The notes under the pieces were generated by a model that was not told where the DNA came from, did not search any database, and saw only the letters and a program-made list of their open reading frames with translations. Below, piece after piece: positions 34,559 to 43,964 of a stretch of 64,000 nt of DNA. Made by a program: the position numbers and the translations under genes. Source of the stretch: Metabacillus sp. FJAT-52054. GTDB taxonomy: Bacteria; Bacillota; Bacilli; Bacillales; Bacillaceae. The stretch lies in the NCBI RefSeq assembly GCF_037201815.1, contig NZ_CP147407.1, positions 1,364,001 to 1,428,000 of the forward strand. The letters are read 5' to 3'. The stretch's first letter is position 1; each line of letters starts with the position of its first letter.

Positions 34559-35202
34559 ACAGGAACCGGATAAAACAGCACTTGGCCCTTTATTTTATAG
34601 CAGGAACACAGGACTGTCCGAATGATATTGAAGAGGTAGTAACCGGGTCAATTGAAGGAGGAATTACGCTCTTCCAATTTCGCGAAAAAGGCAAGGGTTC
34701 CCTTCATCCAGCCGATGAAATTGAACAGCTTGCGGTCCGGCTGATGCAAATATGCAGAAACTCAAATATTCCCTTCATTGTAAATGATGATGTGGAGCTG
34801 GCATTAAAAATAGGGGCGGACGGAATTCATGTAGGACAGGATGACGCCAAAGCCAGTGAGATCATTACACGCTTAAATGGTATGATTCTCGGGGTATCCG
34901 TGCATAGCGCAGAAGAGGCAAAGCGTGCTTTAGCCGATGGGGCAGATTACATTGGGGTGGGTCCTGTCTTTCCGACTTCATCCAAAGAGGATGCGAAGGA
35001 AGCGAAAGGCACCGCTGTAATCGAGGAGATCAAGCAAGCAGGCATTGATATTCCAATGGTAGGGATTGGCGGAATAACGGCTGAGAATGCGAAGAACGTT
35101 GTAAAGGCGGGAGCAGATGGAGTATCGGCCATTTCAAGCATCAGCAGATCGGAAAATCCCGCCGCAGCTGCCAGAGCTCTGAAGAAAGAGATAACCCGGT
35201 AG
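34555..35202 (+). CDS. thiE: Thiamine-phosphate synthase ThiE
   Basis: Couples HMP-PP with thiazole phosphate to make thiamine phosphate, 215 aa, a TIM barrel. Diagnostic segments: FQFREKGKG (about residues 40-48), the phosphate-binding NDDVELALKIGADGIHVGQDD, GVSVHSAEEA, YIGVGPVFPTSSKEDAKEAKGT and VGIGGITAENAKNV. ATG 34555 overlaps the thiD stop (ATGA), indicating translational coupling. It is the last gene of the operon. Confidence 0.96.
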   Translation: MNRNRIKQHLALYFIAGTQDCPNDIEEVVTGSIEGGITLFQFREKGKGSLHPADEIEQLAVRLMQICRNSNIPFIVNDDVELALKIGADGIHVGQDDAKASEIITRLNGMILGVSVHSAEEAKRALADGADYIGVGPVFPTSSKEDAKEAKGTAVIEEIKQAGIDIPMVGIGGITAENAKNVVKAGADGVSAISSISRSENPAAAARALKKEITR

Positions 35203-35210
35203 AGAAAGAA

Positions 35211-35250
35211 AACAAAACGCCTAGCTTTTCTTAGCGAGGCGTTTTGTTTC
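35211..35250. terminator. Bidirectional terminator between thiE and the kinase-like gene
   Basis: AACAAAACGCCT / AGGCGTTTTGTT stem-loop with A-run before and T-rich tail after. It overlaps the final codons of the convergent kinase-like gene. Confidence 0.88.
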
Positions 35251-35895
35251 TTTGCTCTTTTTCTTTCTTTTGTAATATCCGTTAATCTTCAGGTATTTCT
35301 GATAGCCTTTGCGAATCCGTTCGAGCATCCAGCGCGGAATCTTCCATTTTCTGAATCTTGAAAGGGGAAGGTATATCCGGTAGTAGGCCTTTTTGAAATC
35401 CTTCCACCTTGGACAATCAAACACTTCTAAAAAATCAGAGACGTCCACAATATAGCCGCGGCCATCCTTCATCATGACATTTTTTCCGTGTATATCCGTG
35501 GGGTTTAATCCCTTTTCCCTGGCATATGCAATGGCGTCGTCTACATCTTTTATGACTTTTTCAGGGATGTAAACACCTTTTCTAAGAGCATCGTAAAGAG
35601 TGATGCCCTCCAGTTTTTTTAATATGAGATAACGGTCACTATAGCTGAACATGACCGAGTATGCTGGGTGATCGCCAAGTATTTGGTATACTTGTCTTTC
35701 TTTATCGGCGCCTTCGCGGTTTTCTGCATAAAGCTTAACAATTTTTCCTGGGAGTCCTTCGTTTACGAAAACGGCCGCATAGTTTCCGCGGCCAAGCAAT
35801 TTCCAGCCTTGCGGTATATTTTTTACATGAACCGGTTCAAGAGGGTCTACACTTTTTACGGAAACTTTCGCAGTTAATTCAGCATCAATATTCAT
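35221..35895 (-). CDS. Small protein kinase-like protein (YrzF/YbdM type)
   Basis: A 224-aa protein with a reduced Ser/Thr kinase fold. Gly-rich loop LGRGNYAAVF (about residues 30-39), probable ATP-binding Lys in GKIVKLYAE, catalytic-loop equivalent TDIHGKNVMM with Asn, and DVSDF in place of DFG. The C-terminal 40 residues are strongly basic. Similar short kinase-like proteins exist in B. subtilis (YrzF, PrkD/YbdM). The canonical HRD is replaced by DIH, so activity is uncertain. The start at 35895 follows GAGGTGA at long spacing. Confidence 0.7.
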   Translation of the reverse strand: MNIDAELTAKVSVKSVDPLEPVHVKNIPQGWKLLGRGNYAAVFVNEGLPGKIVKLYAENREGADKERQVYQILGDHPAYSVMFSYSDRYLILKKLEGITLYDALRKGVYIPEKVIKDVDDAIAYAREKGLNPTDIHGKNVMMKDGRGYIVDVSDFLEVFDCPRWKDFKKAYYRIYLPLSRFRKWKIPRWMLERIRKGYQKYLKINGYYKRKKKSKETKRLAKKS

Positions 35896-36094
35896 CCTAT
35901 TTATCACCTCAGGGAACAAACAAATCCCGACTTAGCTTTCATTAATATAAAGTATGGTTAAACCTATCATACTCTTTTCTGCAGGTCTAGTCATCCACTT
36001 GAAAATAGGAAGTTTTAGGAGAAGGCTAAGCTTGTAAGATTCGTTCACTTGATTTAATATTTGCTATGAATAAAGCACAGAAAGTATGTGGACT

Positions 36095-36418
36095 ATGATC
36101 AAATCTATCATTTTATTTGTATTAGCGGGTTTAGCGGAAATTGGTGGAGGCTATTTAATTTGGCTATGGATAAAGAACGGTCTTCCAATATGGTACGGAA
36201 TCATTGGCGGGGCAGTGCTGGTTGTGTATGGCATATTGCCGGCCCTGCAGGATTTTCCTGATTTCGGCAGAGTGTATGCAGCGTACGGAGGATTATTTAT
36301 CGTTCTCGCTTTACTATGGGGTTGGGGAGTAGATGGAAAAGCACCTGATTTCTATGACACATTAGGAGCCGTTATCTGTCTGATCGGTGCAGGAATTATC
36401 CTATGGGCACCCCGCTGA
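36095..36418 (+). CDS. YnfA family (UPF0060) small membrane protein
   Basis: A 107-aa protein with four transmembrane helices. AGLAEIGGGYLIWLWI (about 11-26), FGRVYAAYGGLFIVLALLWGWGVDG and the ending GAGIILWAPR are the conserved UPF0060 blocks. It is related to the small multidrug resistance fold; some relatives export cationic dyes. ATG 36095 is preferred over an ATG 9 nt upstream to match family length; the binding site is weak. Confidence 0.88.
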   Translation: MIKSIILFVLAGLAEIGGGYLIWLWIKNGLPIWYGIIGGAVLVVYGILPALQDFPDFGRVYAAYGGLFIVLALLWGWGVDGKAPDFYDTLGAVICLIGAGIILWAPR

Positions 36419-36504
36419 ATCATAGAATAATAGAAGCAGCAGGGATATTCGTCGCCTCCAACTGATAGAGTCTGAATACTCTATTAGGGAAAGGAGGGGA
36501 TATT

Positions 36505-36783
36505 ATGAGTTCTCGAAATAGATGCAATTCTGGCAGTAAGCCAAGACTCTATTTGGATGAATTGGCGGGTTCATCCTGTCATCGCAGCAGAAAAGGAACG
36601 TCCGATCACGGCCGCAAGTCGTGCGGAAACGGACAGACAGAAGGAATGTCAGACCGCCGCAGGAACTGCGGATGCAGCCAGGTAAGCTCTGGAAGCTGCT
36701 CCCGTTATTGCGCGAATGTATGCCGGACACTCTTCCCTCTCAACTATACTCAATGCTTTAATGACTGTACTTCCTGCCAGTAA
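36505..36783 (+). CDS. Cysteine-rich small protein, unknown
   Basis: A 92-aa protein with about a dozen Cys residues, many Ser, Arg and Gly, no transmembrane segment and no signal peptide. Cys spacing includes NCGC, CSRYCANVC and CFNDCTSC. It has a near-perfect ribosome binding site (AAAGGAGGGG, 5 nt before ATG 36505) and is followed by a terminator, so translation is credible. High Cys/Arg content without secretion is reminiscent of spore coat or crust proteins or metal-binding proteins. I cannot name a family. Confidence 0.6.
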   Translation: MSSRNRCNSGSKPRLYLDELAGSSCHRSRKGTSDHGRKSCGNGQTEGMSDRRRNCGCSQVSSGSCSRYCANVCRTLFPLNYTQCFNDCTSCQ

Positions 36784-36823
36784 GAGTTTTTCAGAACATG
36801 CTAAAAGTTAACCAAAATGATGG

Positions 36824-36852
36824 CGCAGAATGGTCTTCTGCGTTTTTTTTTG
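36824..36852 (+). terminator. Rho-independent terminator
   Basis: CGCAGAA / TTCTGCG stem with a 5-nt loop and a run of nine or more T residues. Confidence 0.9.
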
Positions 36853-36938
36853 GTGGAAAACTGACTTAACAATGTACATATTGTTCATTTGGCACCTATA
36901 ATCTTATATAACTGCAAAGTAAAGGAGTCTTCATAGAG

Positions 36939-37748
36939 TTGAAAAAACAGATGATAGCGATTATTTTACTTACTCATTTAAGCTTGGCAGGATGTTCGGC
37001 GATGACGCAGCCATCCGATCAACCCGTTCAAACCCATTCTTCATCCAATAAAGAAACGAAACAGGAAAAACAAGGAGATGAAAAAAGCGCTGTATTAGAG
37101 GAAGAAAAGGGAAATACGGTTCCAGCAACCGTACTTTCTGTTACAGATGGAGATACACTGAAAGCAGAACTTAAAAATGGGGCAACGGAAAAAGTCCGTC
37201 TTATATTAATTGATACGCCCGAAAGCAGAGGGAAATACGAAGGAAACCCTCAGCCATTTGCCAAAGAGGCCTCAGCCTATACAAAGGAGCAATTGGAAGG
37301 GAAGGAAATTGAACTTGAATTAGGAGTAGAGGAAAGAGACCGTTTTGGCCGTTTGCTCGCATACATATGGATGGACGGACAAATGTACAACAAACGCCTC
37401 TTAAAAGAAGGGCTTGCAAGGGTAGCTGTATACCCGCCTAATACAAAATATCTGGATCAATTTAAGGAAGCAGAGGCAAAGGCAAAAAAAGAAGAACGGA
37501 AAATATGGTCACTTGAAAATTATGCCACTGATCGCGGATTTGAAGATGAAGTGAATGATCAGGTGCCAGAGGAGCCATCTAAAGGAGAAAATTCTCAAGC
37601 AAATCAGCAATTCGACCCAAAAGGGCCGGATAAGGATTGTGGTGATTTTTCCGGCCATGAGGAAGCCCAGGCCTTTTTTGAAGCAGCAGGCCCCGGAGAT
37701 CCGCATAGACTGGACCGGGATGGAGACGGATTGGCATGTGACAAATAA
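36939..37748 (+). CDS. Thermonuclease-like lipoprotein with C-terminal excalibur domain
   Basis: A 269-aa surface nuclease. Signal peptide with lipobox LAGC (Cys19), a charged spacer, and a staphylococcal-nuclease domain (about 60-190) with TVLSVTDGDTLKAEL, the catalytic-region RLILIDTPE, EERDRFGRLLAYIW and the C-terminal RKIWS. After an acidic linker comes a DKDCGDF ... DRDGDGLACD excalibur calcium-binding motif with two Cys. The TTG start at 36939 follows AAAGGAG. It probably degrades extracellular DNA or RNA, calcium-dependently. Confidence 0.9.
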   Translation: MKKQMIAIILLTHLSLAGCSAMTQPSDQPVQTHSSSNKETKQEKQGDEKSAVLEEEKGNTVPATVLSVTDGDTLKAELKNGATEKVRLILIDTPESRGKYEGNPQPFAKEASAYTKEQLEGKEIELELGVEERDRFGRLLAYIWMDGQMYNKRLLKEGLARVAVYPPNTKYLDQFKEAEAKAKKEERKIWSLENYATDRGFEDEVNDQVPEEPSKGENSQANQQFDPKGPDKDCGDFSGHEEAQAFFEAAGPGDPHRLDRDGDGLACDK

Positions 37749-37751
37749 CGA

Positions 37752-37786
37752 AGAGGAGAAGGCTGTGGCCGGTCTCCTCTTTTTTG
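37752..37786 (+). terminator. Rho-independent terminator
   Basis: GAGGAGA / TCTCCTC stem with a GC-rich loop followed by T-run. Confidence 0.85.
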
Positions 37787-37938
37787 CACATTAGCAGGTA
37801 AACAGCTGAATTTCTGCCGGGAAGTATACCGGAATAATCCGGCAGCGGGTTAAAGGCTTTGCTATTCTTAGTAAACTGGATGCACGATTGAATAAATCCC
37901 CATAGATTAGCGGATGATGATTCAGAGGTGATGACATT

Positions 37939-38607
37939 TTGGACAAGGCTTTTCATATTTTTTCTGAAGCACACATTTTGGCGCTATTCGTAACTTTTAC
38001 TGCCATGGCACTTGTATTTATTCTCCGTTATCATTTTAACGCAGCCCGGTATTCTTTTGGATTTGTCCTATTGTCGTCTGAAGTGCTTGAACAGCTATGG
38101 AAGCTATCAGCTGGAAGATGGTCTCTGGCTTCGGATCTCCCGCTTCATTTAAGTGATCTTGCTGTTATCCTGGCAATAATCATGACTTTTACAAAAAATA
38201 AAGCCCTTTTTCAATTTCTCTGGTATGCAGGAATTGCAAGTTCATTTCAAGCAATCGTTAGCCCGGATCTTGGTCCCTATACATTTCCACATCCTGTTTT
38301 CTTCACGTTTTTTGTATCTCATGCAGGAGTGATCATGGCATGCCTTCTTTTTGCTGCAAAGGGCTTCAGGCCATCACTGCGATCTCTCTGGATCACAGCT
38401 ATGCTGGTCAATCTGTATGCAGCCGCAGTTTTTTGGATCAATCATCTTCTAAACTCAAACTACTTATACATTATGAAAAAACCAGCAGGGGGATCCCTTC
38501 TGGAAGTACTTGGCCCATGGCCGTGGTATTTGCTTTCTATGGAAGGAGTGATGCTGGTCAGTTTTTTTCTTTTATATCTGCCTTTTCGAAGTGGCAGAAC
38601 CCTTTAA
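37939..38607 (+). CDS. TIGR02206/YwaF family membrane protein
   Basis: A 222-aa integral membrane protein with about seven helices. The order of conserved blocks (LPLHLSDLAVILAII near 74, FLWYAGIASSFQAIVSPDLG, FPHPVFFTFFVSHAGVIMACL, NHLLNSNYLYIMKKPAGGSLLEVLGPWPWYLL) identifies the YwaF/TIGR02206 family, related to TMEM164-like proteins. Function unproven in bacteria. The TTG start at 37939 follows AGAGGTGATG. It is convergent with the oxidoreductase pseudogene. Confidence 0.88.
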   Translation: MDKAFHIFSEAHILALFVTFTAMALVFILRYHFNAARYSFGFVLLSSEVLEQLWKLSAGRWSLASDLPLHLSDLAVILAIIMTFTKNKALFQFLWYAGIASSFQAIVSPDLGPYTFPHPVFFTFFVSHAGVIMACLLFAAKGFRPSLRSLWITAMLVNLYAAAVFWINHLLNSNYLYIMKKPAGGSLLEVLGPWPWYLLSMEGVMLVSFFLLYLPFRSGRTL

Positions 38608-40136
38608 TCATGCTTGGTGAGCGGTTTCACATCAGGGCCTTCGAGAATTTCTCCATCTGTACTGAATCTGGATCCATGACAAGGGCAGTCCCATGACCGG
38701 TCACCATTGTTCCACTCCAGATCGCATCCCATATGTGTGCATACAGGTTTCACCAGCGAAATGTTTCCGGCTGGATCCTTATAAGCACCTGCTTTATGTC
38801 CATTGACTTTTATTTTCGCCCCTTCATCAAATCCCAAGTCCTCTACTTTTTCTTGCGATCTTTTCAGCTTTCCTTTTACAAATTCCTTTGCTGTATCCGT
38901 ATTCTGTTTAATAAATTGGACAGCAGCGGTTTTATTTCCCGACCTTTGAGGAGAATATAGCTCTGCATAAGGGTTCTTTTTCCCCATAATTGAATCAGCA
39001 ACTATCTGGGCAGCAGCCGTGCCGTTCGTCATTCCCCATAGACCATATCCAGTTGTTATCAAAATATTGGGATGCTCTTTCGTGATAGGACCTGCATAAG
39101 GAACGCCATCTAATGTTTTTAAATCCTGTGCCGACCAGCGGTAGCGGATCTCAGTCATATCTAGTTGCTCCTCTCCGAATTCCGCCAGCGCTTCGTAGCA
39201 TTGCTCTGTGTTCAGAATTTGTCCCGTTTTATGATCCTCGCCGCCTATCAGCACAAGCTGCTCCCCGTCTTCTTCTGCCGACCGGAGTGATCGGACTGGA
39301 CCATCGGCGCTGATATACATTCCTTTAGGGAACGGGTGGGAGGTTTTTGCCGCCAGGATATATGAACGTTCCGGTTCCAGTTTTGTAAATTGCAGCCCTG
39401 TAATATCCGGAAACGGCTAGTGAGAGGAAATGAGAACGTGCCGGCTGGTTAATTTATACCCTTCTGCAGTTGTGATAACAGGATTTTCTGACTTCTCGAG
39501 TTCCACTGCACGGGTATGCTCGAAAACATATCCTCCAGAGCTGACAAATTCCTTCAGCAGACCAGAAAGATATTCTACTGGGTGGAATTGTGCCTGATTT
39601 TTGACCCGAATGGCGGATTTAACAGGGAATGGAAGTGGTGTGTTTTCAATGAATTCAGCGGGAATGCCAAGTTTCTTATAGGCTTCATATTCAGCCCTGA
39701 CTTTTTTGTCTCCGCTTAAGGAAGCGGCATACAAATAAGCATCCTGCGTTTGCAGCTGACAGGAGATTTCTAATTCCTGTACTATGTTTTTAATAAACGA
39801 TAAGGCTTTTTCATTCGCTTGAAAGTATTCTCTTGCTTTTTCTTCGCCAATTCCTTGAATAAGAGAGTCATAAATTTCACCATGCTGGCAGGTGATTTTA
39901 GCTGTCGTATGTCCCGTTGTTCCGCCAAGAGCTTTCCTGGCATCGATTAGAGCAGTATGAATTCCCGCATTTTGCAGCAAGTAGGCAGCCGTTATTCCTG
40001 TAATGCCAGCTCCGACAATGACGGTATCAACGGTAAGAGATTCTTCAAGAGGCGGAAAAGAGGGTTCATTTTCAACAGGTCTCCATAAGGAAGAAGGATA
40101 GAGGGGAAGCTTCGTATTCAAACGTGAATTTGTCAT
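38604..40136 (-). pseudogene. FAD-dependent oxidoreductase with Rieske domain, interrupted by an in-frame amber codon
   Basis: Read through one TAG codon at 39417-39419, the frame is open for 510 residues from ATG 40136 to 38604. The N-terminal part has the FAD-binding VDTVIVGAGITGITAAYLL (about 37-55). The part after the stop has the DAO-fold remainder with ITTGYGLWGMTNGTAAA and a Rieske domain with CTHMGC and CPCHGSRF ligands. Both parts and the junction are otherwise intact; the TAG stands in ISSH-x-PFPD where a Tyr codon is expected. It may be a recent nonsense mutation, a base-call error or readthrough. Relatives include B. subtilis YhfW. Confidence 0.85.
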
Positions 40137-40294
40137 GCCATACCTCCAGGTAAGTGTTTTACTGTTCTTTACCCTTCGTTACGTATTTGAATCTGCTCAA
40201 TGAAGAATGAATGTTTTTGAGAAGGGGAAAAGATAGGAGACATGTTCTTACTGAGAGAAGGATATGTATGAAGTAAAGGAAAGGGAGGATGAGA

Positions 40295-41047
40295 ATGAGA
40301 ACCTTTAGAGCTGTTGCAGTTATTAATGTGCTGGCTTATATCGTTATGGTGGGAGTGAATTTCTTAGCCAATGCTCTTCCCATAAACGGCCAGACTACGG
40401 GGGAGGTTTCAGCAGGAGTGCCTGTCCTGTTTGAACCGGCAAATTATGCGTTTTCCATTTGGGGACTCATTTATCTCCTTTTAGCTGTTTGGGTAGTTCG
40501 GGCATTTTTTGTATCTGCTGAAGAGAAAGCTGTTTATGCATCAATAGGATATCTTTTTGCGGTGAATGCACTGCTTAATGCATTATGGATCGTTCTTTTT
40601 CATTATGAACTGTTCAACCTGACCGTTCTTGTCATATTCGGGATATTATACACCCTGATTAAAATTTATTCGCTCATTGAAAAATCCGGTCAGACTTCTT
40701 TGCTGCTTAAACTGCCGATTTCTGTTTACATGGGCTGGATATCAGTTGCGGCAATCGTAAATGTATTCATCGTTTTTAAATCCAATGAAATCAGTTCATT
40801 TCTGGGTTTGGGAGAATTGGCGTGGACGATTCTTTTGCTTATTGTTACGGCTTTGCTTGGAGCCTATATGATTCTTGTGAAAAATGATCTGGCGTATGGA
40901 CTGGTGCTGATTTGGGCGGTCATTGCTATTGCTGTTAATCAGATGACAGCTGCGCCGGCAGTCGCAAAAACTGCGATGGTAGTTTGGATTTTCCTGGCCA
41001 TATTGACAGTATTAAAAGGGAGCATGCTTTTACTAAGAAAAAAATAA
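40295..41047 (+). CDS. TspO/MBR-related tryptophan-rich membrane protein
   Basis: A 250-aa membrane protein with about eight helices. The block PANYAFSIWGLIYLLLAVWVV (about residues 47-67), NALLNALWIVLFHYELF, and GWISVAAIVNVFIVF resemble an extended TspO-type protein common in Bacillus. Its ligand is unknown; TspO proteins bind porphyrins. ATG 40295 is 6 nt after GGGAGG, better spaced than ATG 40289. It stands alone. The following 41048-41250 shows no gene. Confidence 0.75.
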   Translation: MRTFRAVAVINVLAYIVMVGVNFLANALPINGQTTGEVSAGVPVLFEPANYAFSIWGLIYLLLAVWVVRAFFVSAEEKAVYASIGYLFAVNALLNALWIVLFHYELFNLTVLVIFGILYTLIKIYSLIEKSGQTSLLLKLPISVYMGWISVAAIVNVFIVFKSNEISSFLGLGELAWTILLLIVTALLGAYMILVKNDLAYGLVLIWAVIAIAVNQMTAAPAVAKTAMVVWIFLAILTVLKGSMLLLRKK

Positions 41048-41254
41048 TGGTTCCGCCTAATCAGAGCAAAGAGCCTGAGGGTTTTTGCGGCCCAAAATAG
41101 CTTATCAGGTTTTAGTTATAGAAACTCTTATAAAAAATTACGGGACAGTAGCACCTTCAAAGTTACTTCCTCGGTTTAATTTAGTTTAGTTTGGGCTGAT
41201 TTCCGCTAAAATCAGCCTAACCATGATTGTTCAAAATACACATAAAAAAAGAAA

Positions 41255-41281
41255 ACCCCCGGAATGCGTTCCGGGGGCTTT
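41255..41281 (-). terminator. Rho-independent terminator of the aldehyde dehydrogenase gene
   Basis: CCCCCGGAA / TTCCGGGGG stem; on the minus strand it is followed by TTTTCTTTTTTT. Confidence 0.88.
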
Positions 41282-41290
41282 GTCCTATTC

Positions 41291-42742
41291 TTATTTCAAA
41301 TCTGTTTTATATTGCATATATACAACCTGCGTAACAAGATAGTCTTCTAAACCATGTTTACCGTCAGCACCGCCGAGTCCCGACTGGCGCATACCAGCAT
41401 GGTAGCCCTGAATGGCTTCGAAGTTTTCGCGGTTGACGAATGTCTCGCCAAAACGAAGCTGATTGGATACATACATAGCTTCATTGTAATCATTCGTATA
41501 AACAGAGGAAGAAAGACCGTATATGGAATCGTTCGCCATCCGGATTGCATCATCCAAATCTGAGAATGTGGCAACCGGTAATACAGGGCCAAACGTTTCT
41601 TCCTTCATAATGTCCATATCATGCGTCACATTTGTCAGAACAGTCGGACGTAAGAAGAATCCGCCTTTTAAGCCTTCGGGACGATTTCCGCCTGCAGCCA
41701 CTTTGGCACCGGCTTGAATGGCTTTTTCCAGAGCTTCTTCGACTGTTTTCAAGCGATCTTCACTGACGAGGGGTCCCATCTGGGCATCTCGGTCTTTTAC
41801 TGCGTCGCCGACCTTTACGTTGTTGAATGCTGCTGCTAATTTTTGAGTGAACTCCTCAGCTACGGATTCGTGTACATACACTCTTTCAGCATTTGTACAA
41901 GCCTGGCCGGCATTGGTAATGCGGGAGGTTGTAATGTTTTCAACTGCAAGATCAAGATCGGCATGCTTTGTAACAATGGCGGGTGCTTTCCCGCCGAGTT
42001 CAAGGTTAACCTTCGTAATATTTTGGGCAGCAGCCTCCATTACTTTCGTTCCGGCGCCTGTGCTGCCTGTCATTGTAATCATGCCAACTTTCGGACTGCT
42101 GGCCAATGCATTTCCTATCGTGGATCCTGTTCCCGTAATCATGTTATATACACCTTTAGGGAGGTCCAGATTGGCAATGATTTTTGTAAGTTCTGCAGCT
42201 GTATTAGGTGTTTGCTGACTAGGTTTTAGAACAATCGAACAGCCTGCAATTAAGGCAGTCGCAACTTTTCGGGCAAAAATAAAAACTGGGAAATTCCAAG
42301 GCACAATCCCCCCAACCACGCCTATTGGACGTTTGTGAAGGAAAATATTTTCATTTGGCCGGTCACTCTGAATAACCTCTCCTTCAATTCTTCTGGCCCA
42401 TTCAGACATGTAGCGGAAGTAGTCAACGGCCAGGTCTACTTCGGCTGAAGACTGCTCGTAAGGTTTTCCTTGTTCCTCGGATAATAATGCAATCATTTTC
42501 TCCCGGTTTTTTTCAAGCTCATCTCCAATTTGACGGACGATCTTACCGCGCTTATAGGATGGAACCTGCTCCCATTCCTTTTGAGCTTCATAAGCCGCTT
42601 CAATTGCTTTTTCAGCATCTTCCTTCGTTCCGTCAGGAATCCTCGAGATGACATCTCCATTTGATGGATTTACAATATCAATCCATTCCCCTGAAGTTGA
42701 ATCTGTGTACTCTCCATTTATATATAACTTGTGCTCTTGCAT
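41291..42742 (-). CDS. aldA: Aldehyde dehydrogenase, AldA (lactaldehyde/glycolaldehyde) type
   Basis: A 483-aa NAD(P)-dependent aldehyde dehydrogenase. The catalytic Glu is in LELGGKAP and the catalytic Cys in NAGQACTNAERV. The Rossmann segment VPWNFPVFIFARKVATALIAGC and the C-terminal VNRENFEAIQGYHAGMRQSGLGGADGKHGLEDYL match E. coli AldA closely, suggesting short hydroxyaldehydes such as lactaldehyde or glycolaldehyde. The start is preceded by a GAGGAGG-type site. It is monocistronic; no fucose or rhamnose genes are nearby, so the substrate is a guess. Confidence 0.9.
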   Translation of the reverse strand: MQEHKLYINGEYTDSTSGEWIDIVNPSNGDVISRIPDGTKEDAEKAIEAAYEAQKEWEQVPSYKRGKIVRQIGDELEKNREKMIALLSEEQGKPYEQSSAEVDLAVDYFRYMSEWARRIEGEVIQSDRPNENIFLHKRPIGVVGGIVPWNFPVFIFARKVATALIAGCSIVLKPSQQTPNTAAELTKIIANLDLPKGVYNMITGTGSTIGNALASSPKVGMITMTGSTGAGTKVMEAAAQNITKVNLELGGKAPAIVTKHADLDLAVENITTSRITNAGQACTNAERVYVHESVAEEFTQKLAAAFNNVKVGDAVKDRDAQMGPLVSEDRLKTVEEALEKAIQAGAKVAAGGNRPEGLKGGFFLRPTVLTNVTHDMDIMKEETFGPVLPVATFSDLDDAIRMANDSIYGLSSSVYTNDYNEAMYVSNQLRFGETFVNRENFEAIQGYHAGMRQSGLGGADGKHGLEDYLVTQVVYMQYKTDLK

Positions 42743-43000
42743 GAATAACTGCCTCCTCTATCTTTTTAGCGAATAGTTAATACGTTCCACAATGCCACGC
42801 TAATAAAACATTTGAAGTTTATGGAAAAAACAAGAGGGAGGAAGGATGGATTATATTTGAAATAAGCCGAATAGAACAAAAGGATACAGACTAATTCCTT
42901 ATTTTTATAAAAAATTGAAATAAATGGTTTTTAATAGGTTGATAGAAGGGTATAGGTACTATGACTTTAACTTACATATTGGGTATGGAGGAATGGGAAG

Positions 43001-43924
43001 ATGAAGAAGATAGCAGGTTTTGGATTGGGTTTTATGCTGGCATTTGGAGTTCTGCCAGCGCATGAGGTTCAGGCTTCTACTAGCAGCACGGCGGTACAGC
43101 AGGGGGAAAAGCTTGCCTATCAGCTGCGCGGTTTTAACAGATTAATTGATTCTGCAGACACATATGATGTAAACCAAGCCTATGACAGCTTTTCCAGGCA
43201 GATTCAAACTGCCGAAAAAGCAATAGGAAAAGTTTCAGGTTCTTCCAAAAGAAGAGCGCTCTCCAAAAAGTATGTAGCTCCAGCCAAAGTGGCAAGGGAG
43301 AGAGTGATTTATGAGGTTTCCCAATACCGATTAATGAAGGTTATCGGCAAAGATGCCCTTGCCAACCGGGTTACTTATGTAGATAGCAATTTGAAGAAGC
43401 TCGATCGCTTGAAAAAGCGTGCTGTCGAAATCAAAAAGGCAGGCAAGTACAAAGCACTCCCTGCAAAAATGACGGGCTACCTTGCTGAAACAGAGAAGCT
43501 TCAGAGAACAAACCGCTTTGCTGTGCCTGATCTCCAGCTCAACCATACGCTGTCCAGTGACGAGTTTGATTCCTTTTTATTACTCAACCAGGATCGATAT
43601 GTAAATGGTAAATCTCTCATGACCCTAAGCGAAAGATTAAGCTATATTTCGGAAATGAAATCAAAGGATATGCATTCTACCGGGTCATTCAGCATCTATT
43701 CAACTAAGTATGGCAGTGCGCAGGAAATGATTGTGAAATTAGGATTCCAGCAGCACTCAGAATCAGGAATTCTGATTTACAAATATGCGAATTCTCCTAA
43801 AGCGCAACGTGATTTATGGAGAAAAAACAGCAGTCAGAAAGAAGTCCTGCTTTATAATACAATCGATTATGCAGGTGTAGGACGCTACAATGATTACACC
43901 ACTCACCTTTTTGTGAATATGTAA
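43001..43924 (+). CDS. Secreted protein with helical region and CAP-like C-terminal domain
   Basis: A 307-aa exported protein with signal peptide (about 1-26, ending VQA). Residues about 30-165 are helical and rich in Lys, Ala and Ser. The last about 130 residues look like a diverged CAP/SCP domain: LNQDRYVNGKSLMTLSERLSYISEMKSKDM, YGSAQEMIVKLG, SPKAQRDLW and IDYAGVGRYNDYTTHLFVNM, which parallels the usual helix, active-site and C-terminal strand order. Histidine ligands of classical CAP proteins appear mostly absent. Function unknown. The start follows GGAGGAATGGG. Confidence 0.65.
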   Translation: MKKIAGFGLGFMLAFGVLPAHEVQASTSSTAVQQGEKLAYQLRGFNRLIDSADTYDVNQAYDSFSRQIQTAEKAIGKVSGSSKRRALSKKYVAPAKVARERVIYEVSQYRLMKVIGKDALANRVTYVDSNLKKLDRLKKRAVEIKKAGKYKALPAKMTGYLAETEKLQRTNRFAVPDLQLNHTLSSDEFDSFLLLNQDRYVNGKSLMTLSERLSYISEMKSKDMHSTGSFSIYSTKYGSAQEMIVKLGFQQHSESGILIYKYANSPKAQRDLWRKNSSQKEVLLYNTIDYAGVGRYNDYTTHLFVNM

Positions 43925-43929
43925 TGGAA

Positions 43930-43964
43930 AAAAGCAGCCCGCCAATCCGGAGGCTGCTTTAAAA
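43930..43964. terminator. Bidirectional terminator between convergent genes
   Basis: AAAGCAGCC / GGCTGCTTT stem with a 12-nt loop, A-run before and AAAACTTG after. Confidence 0.75.
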
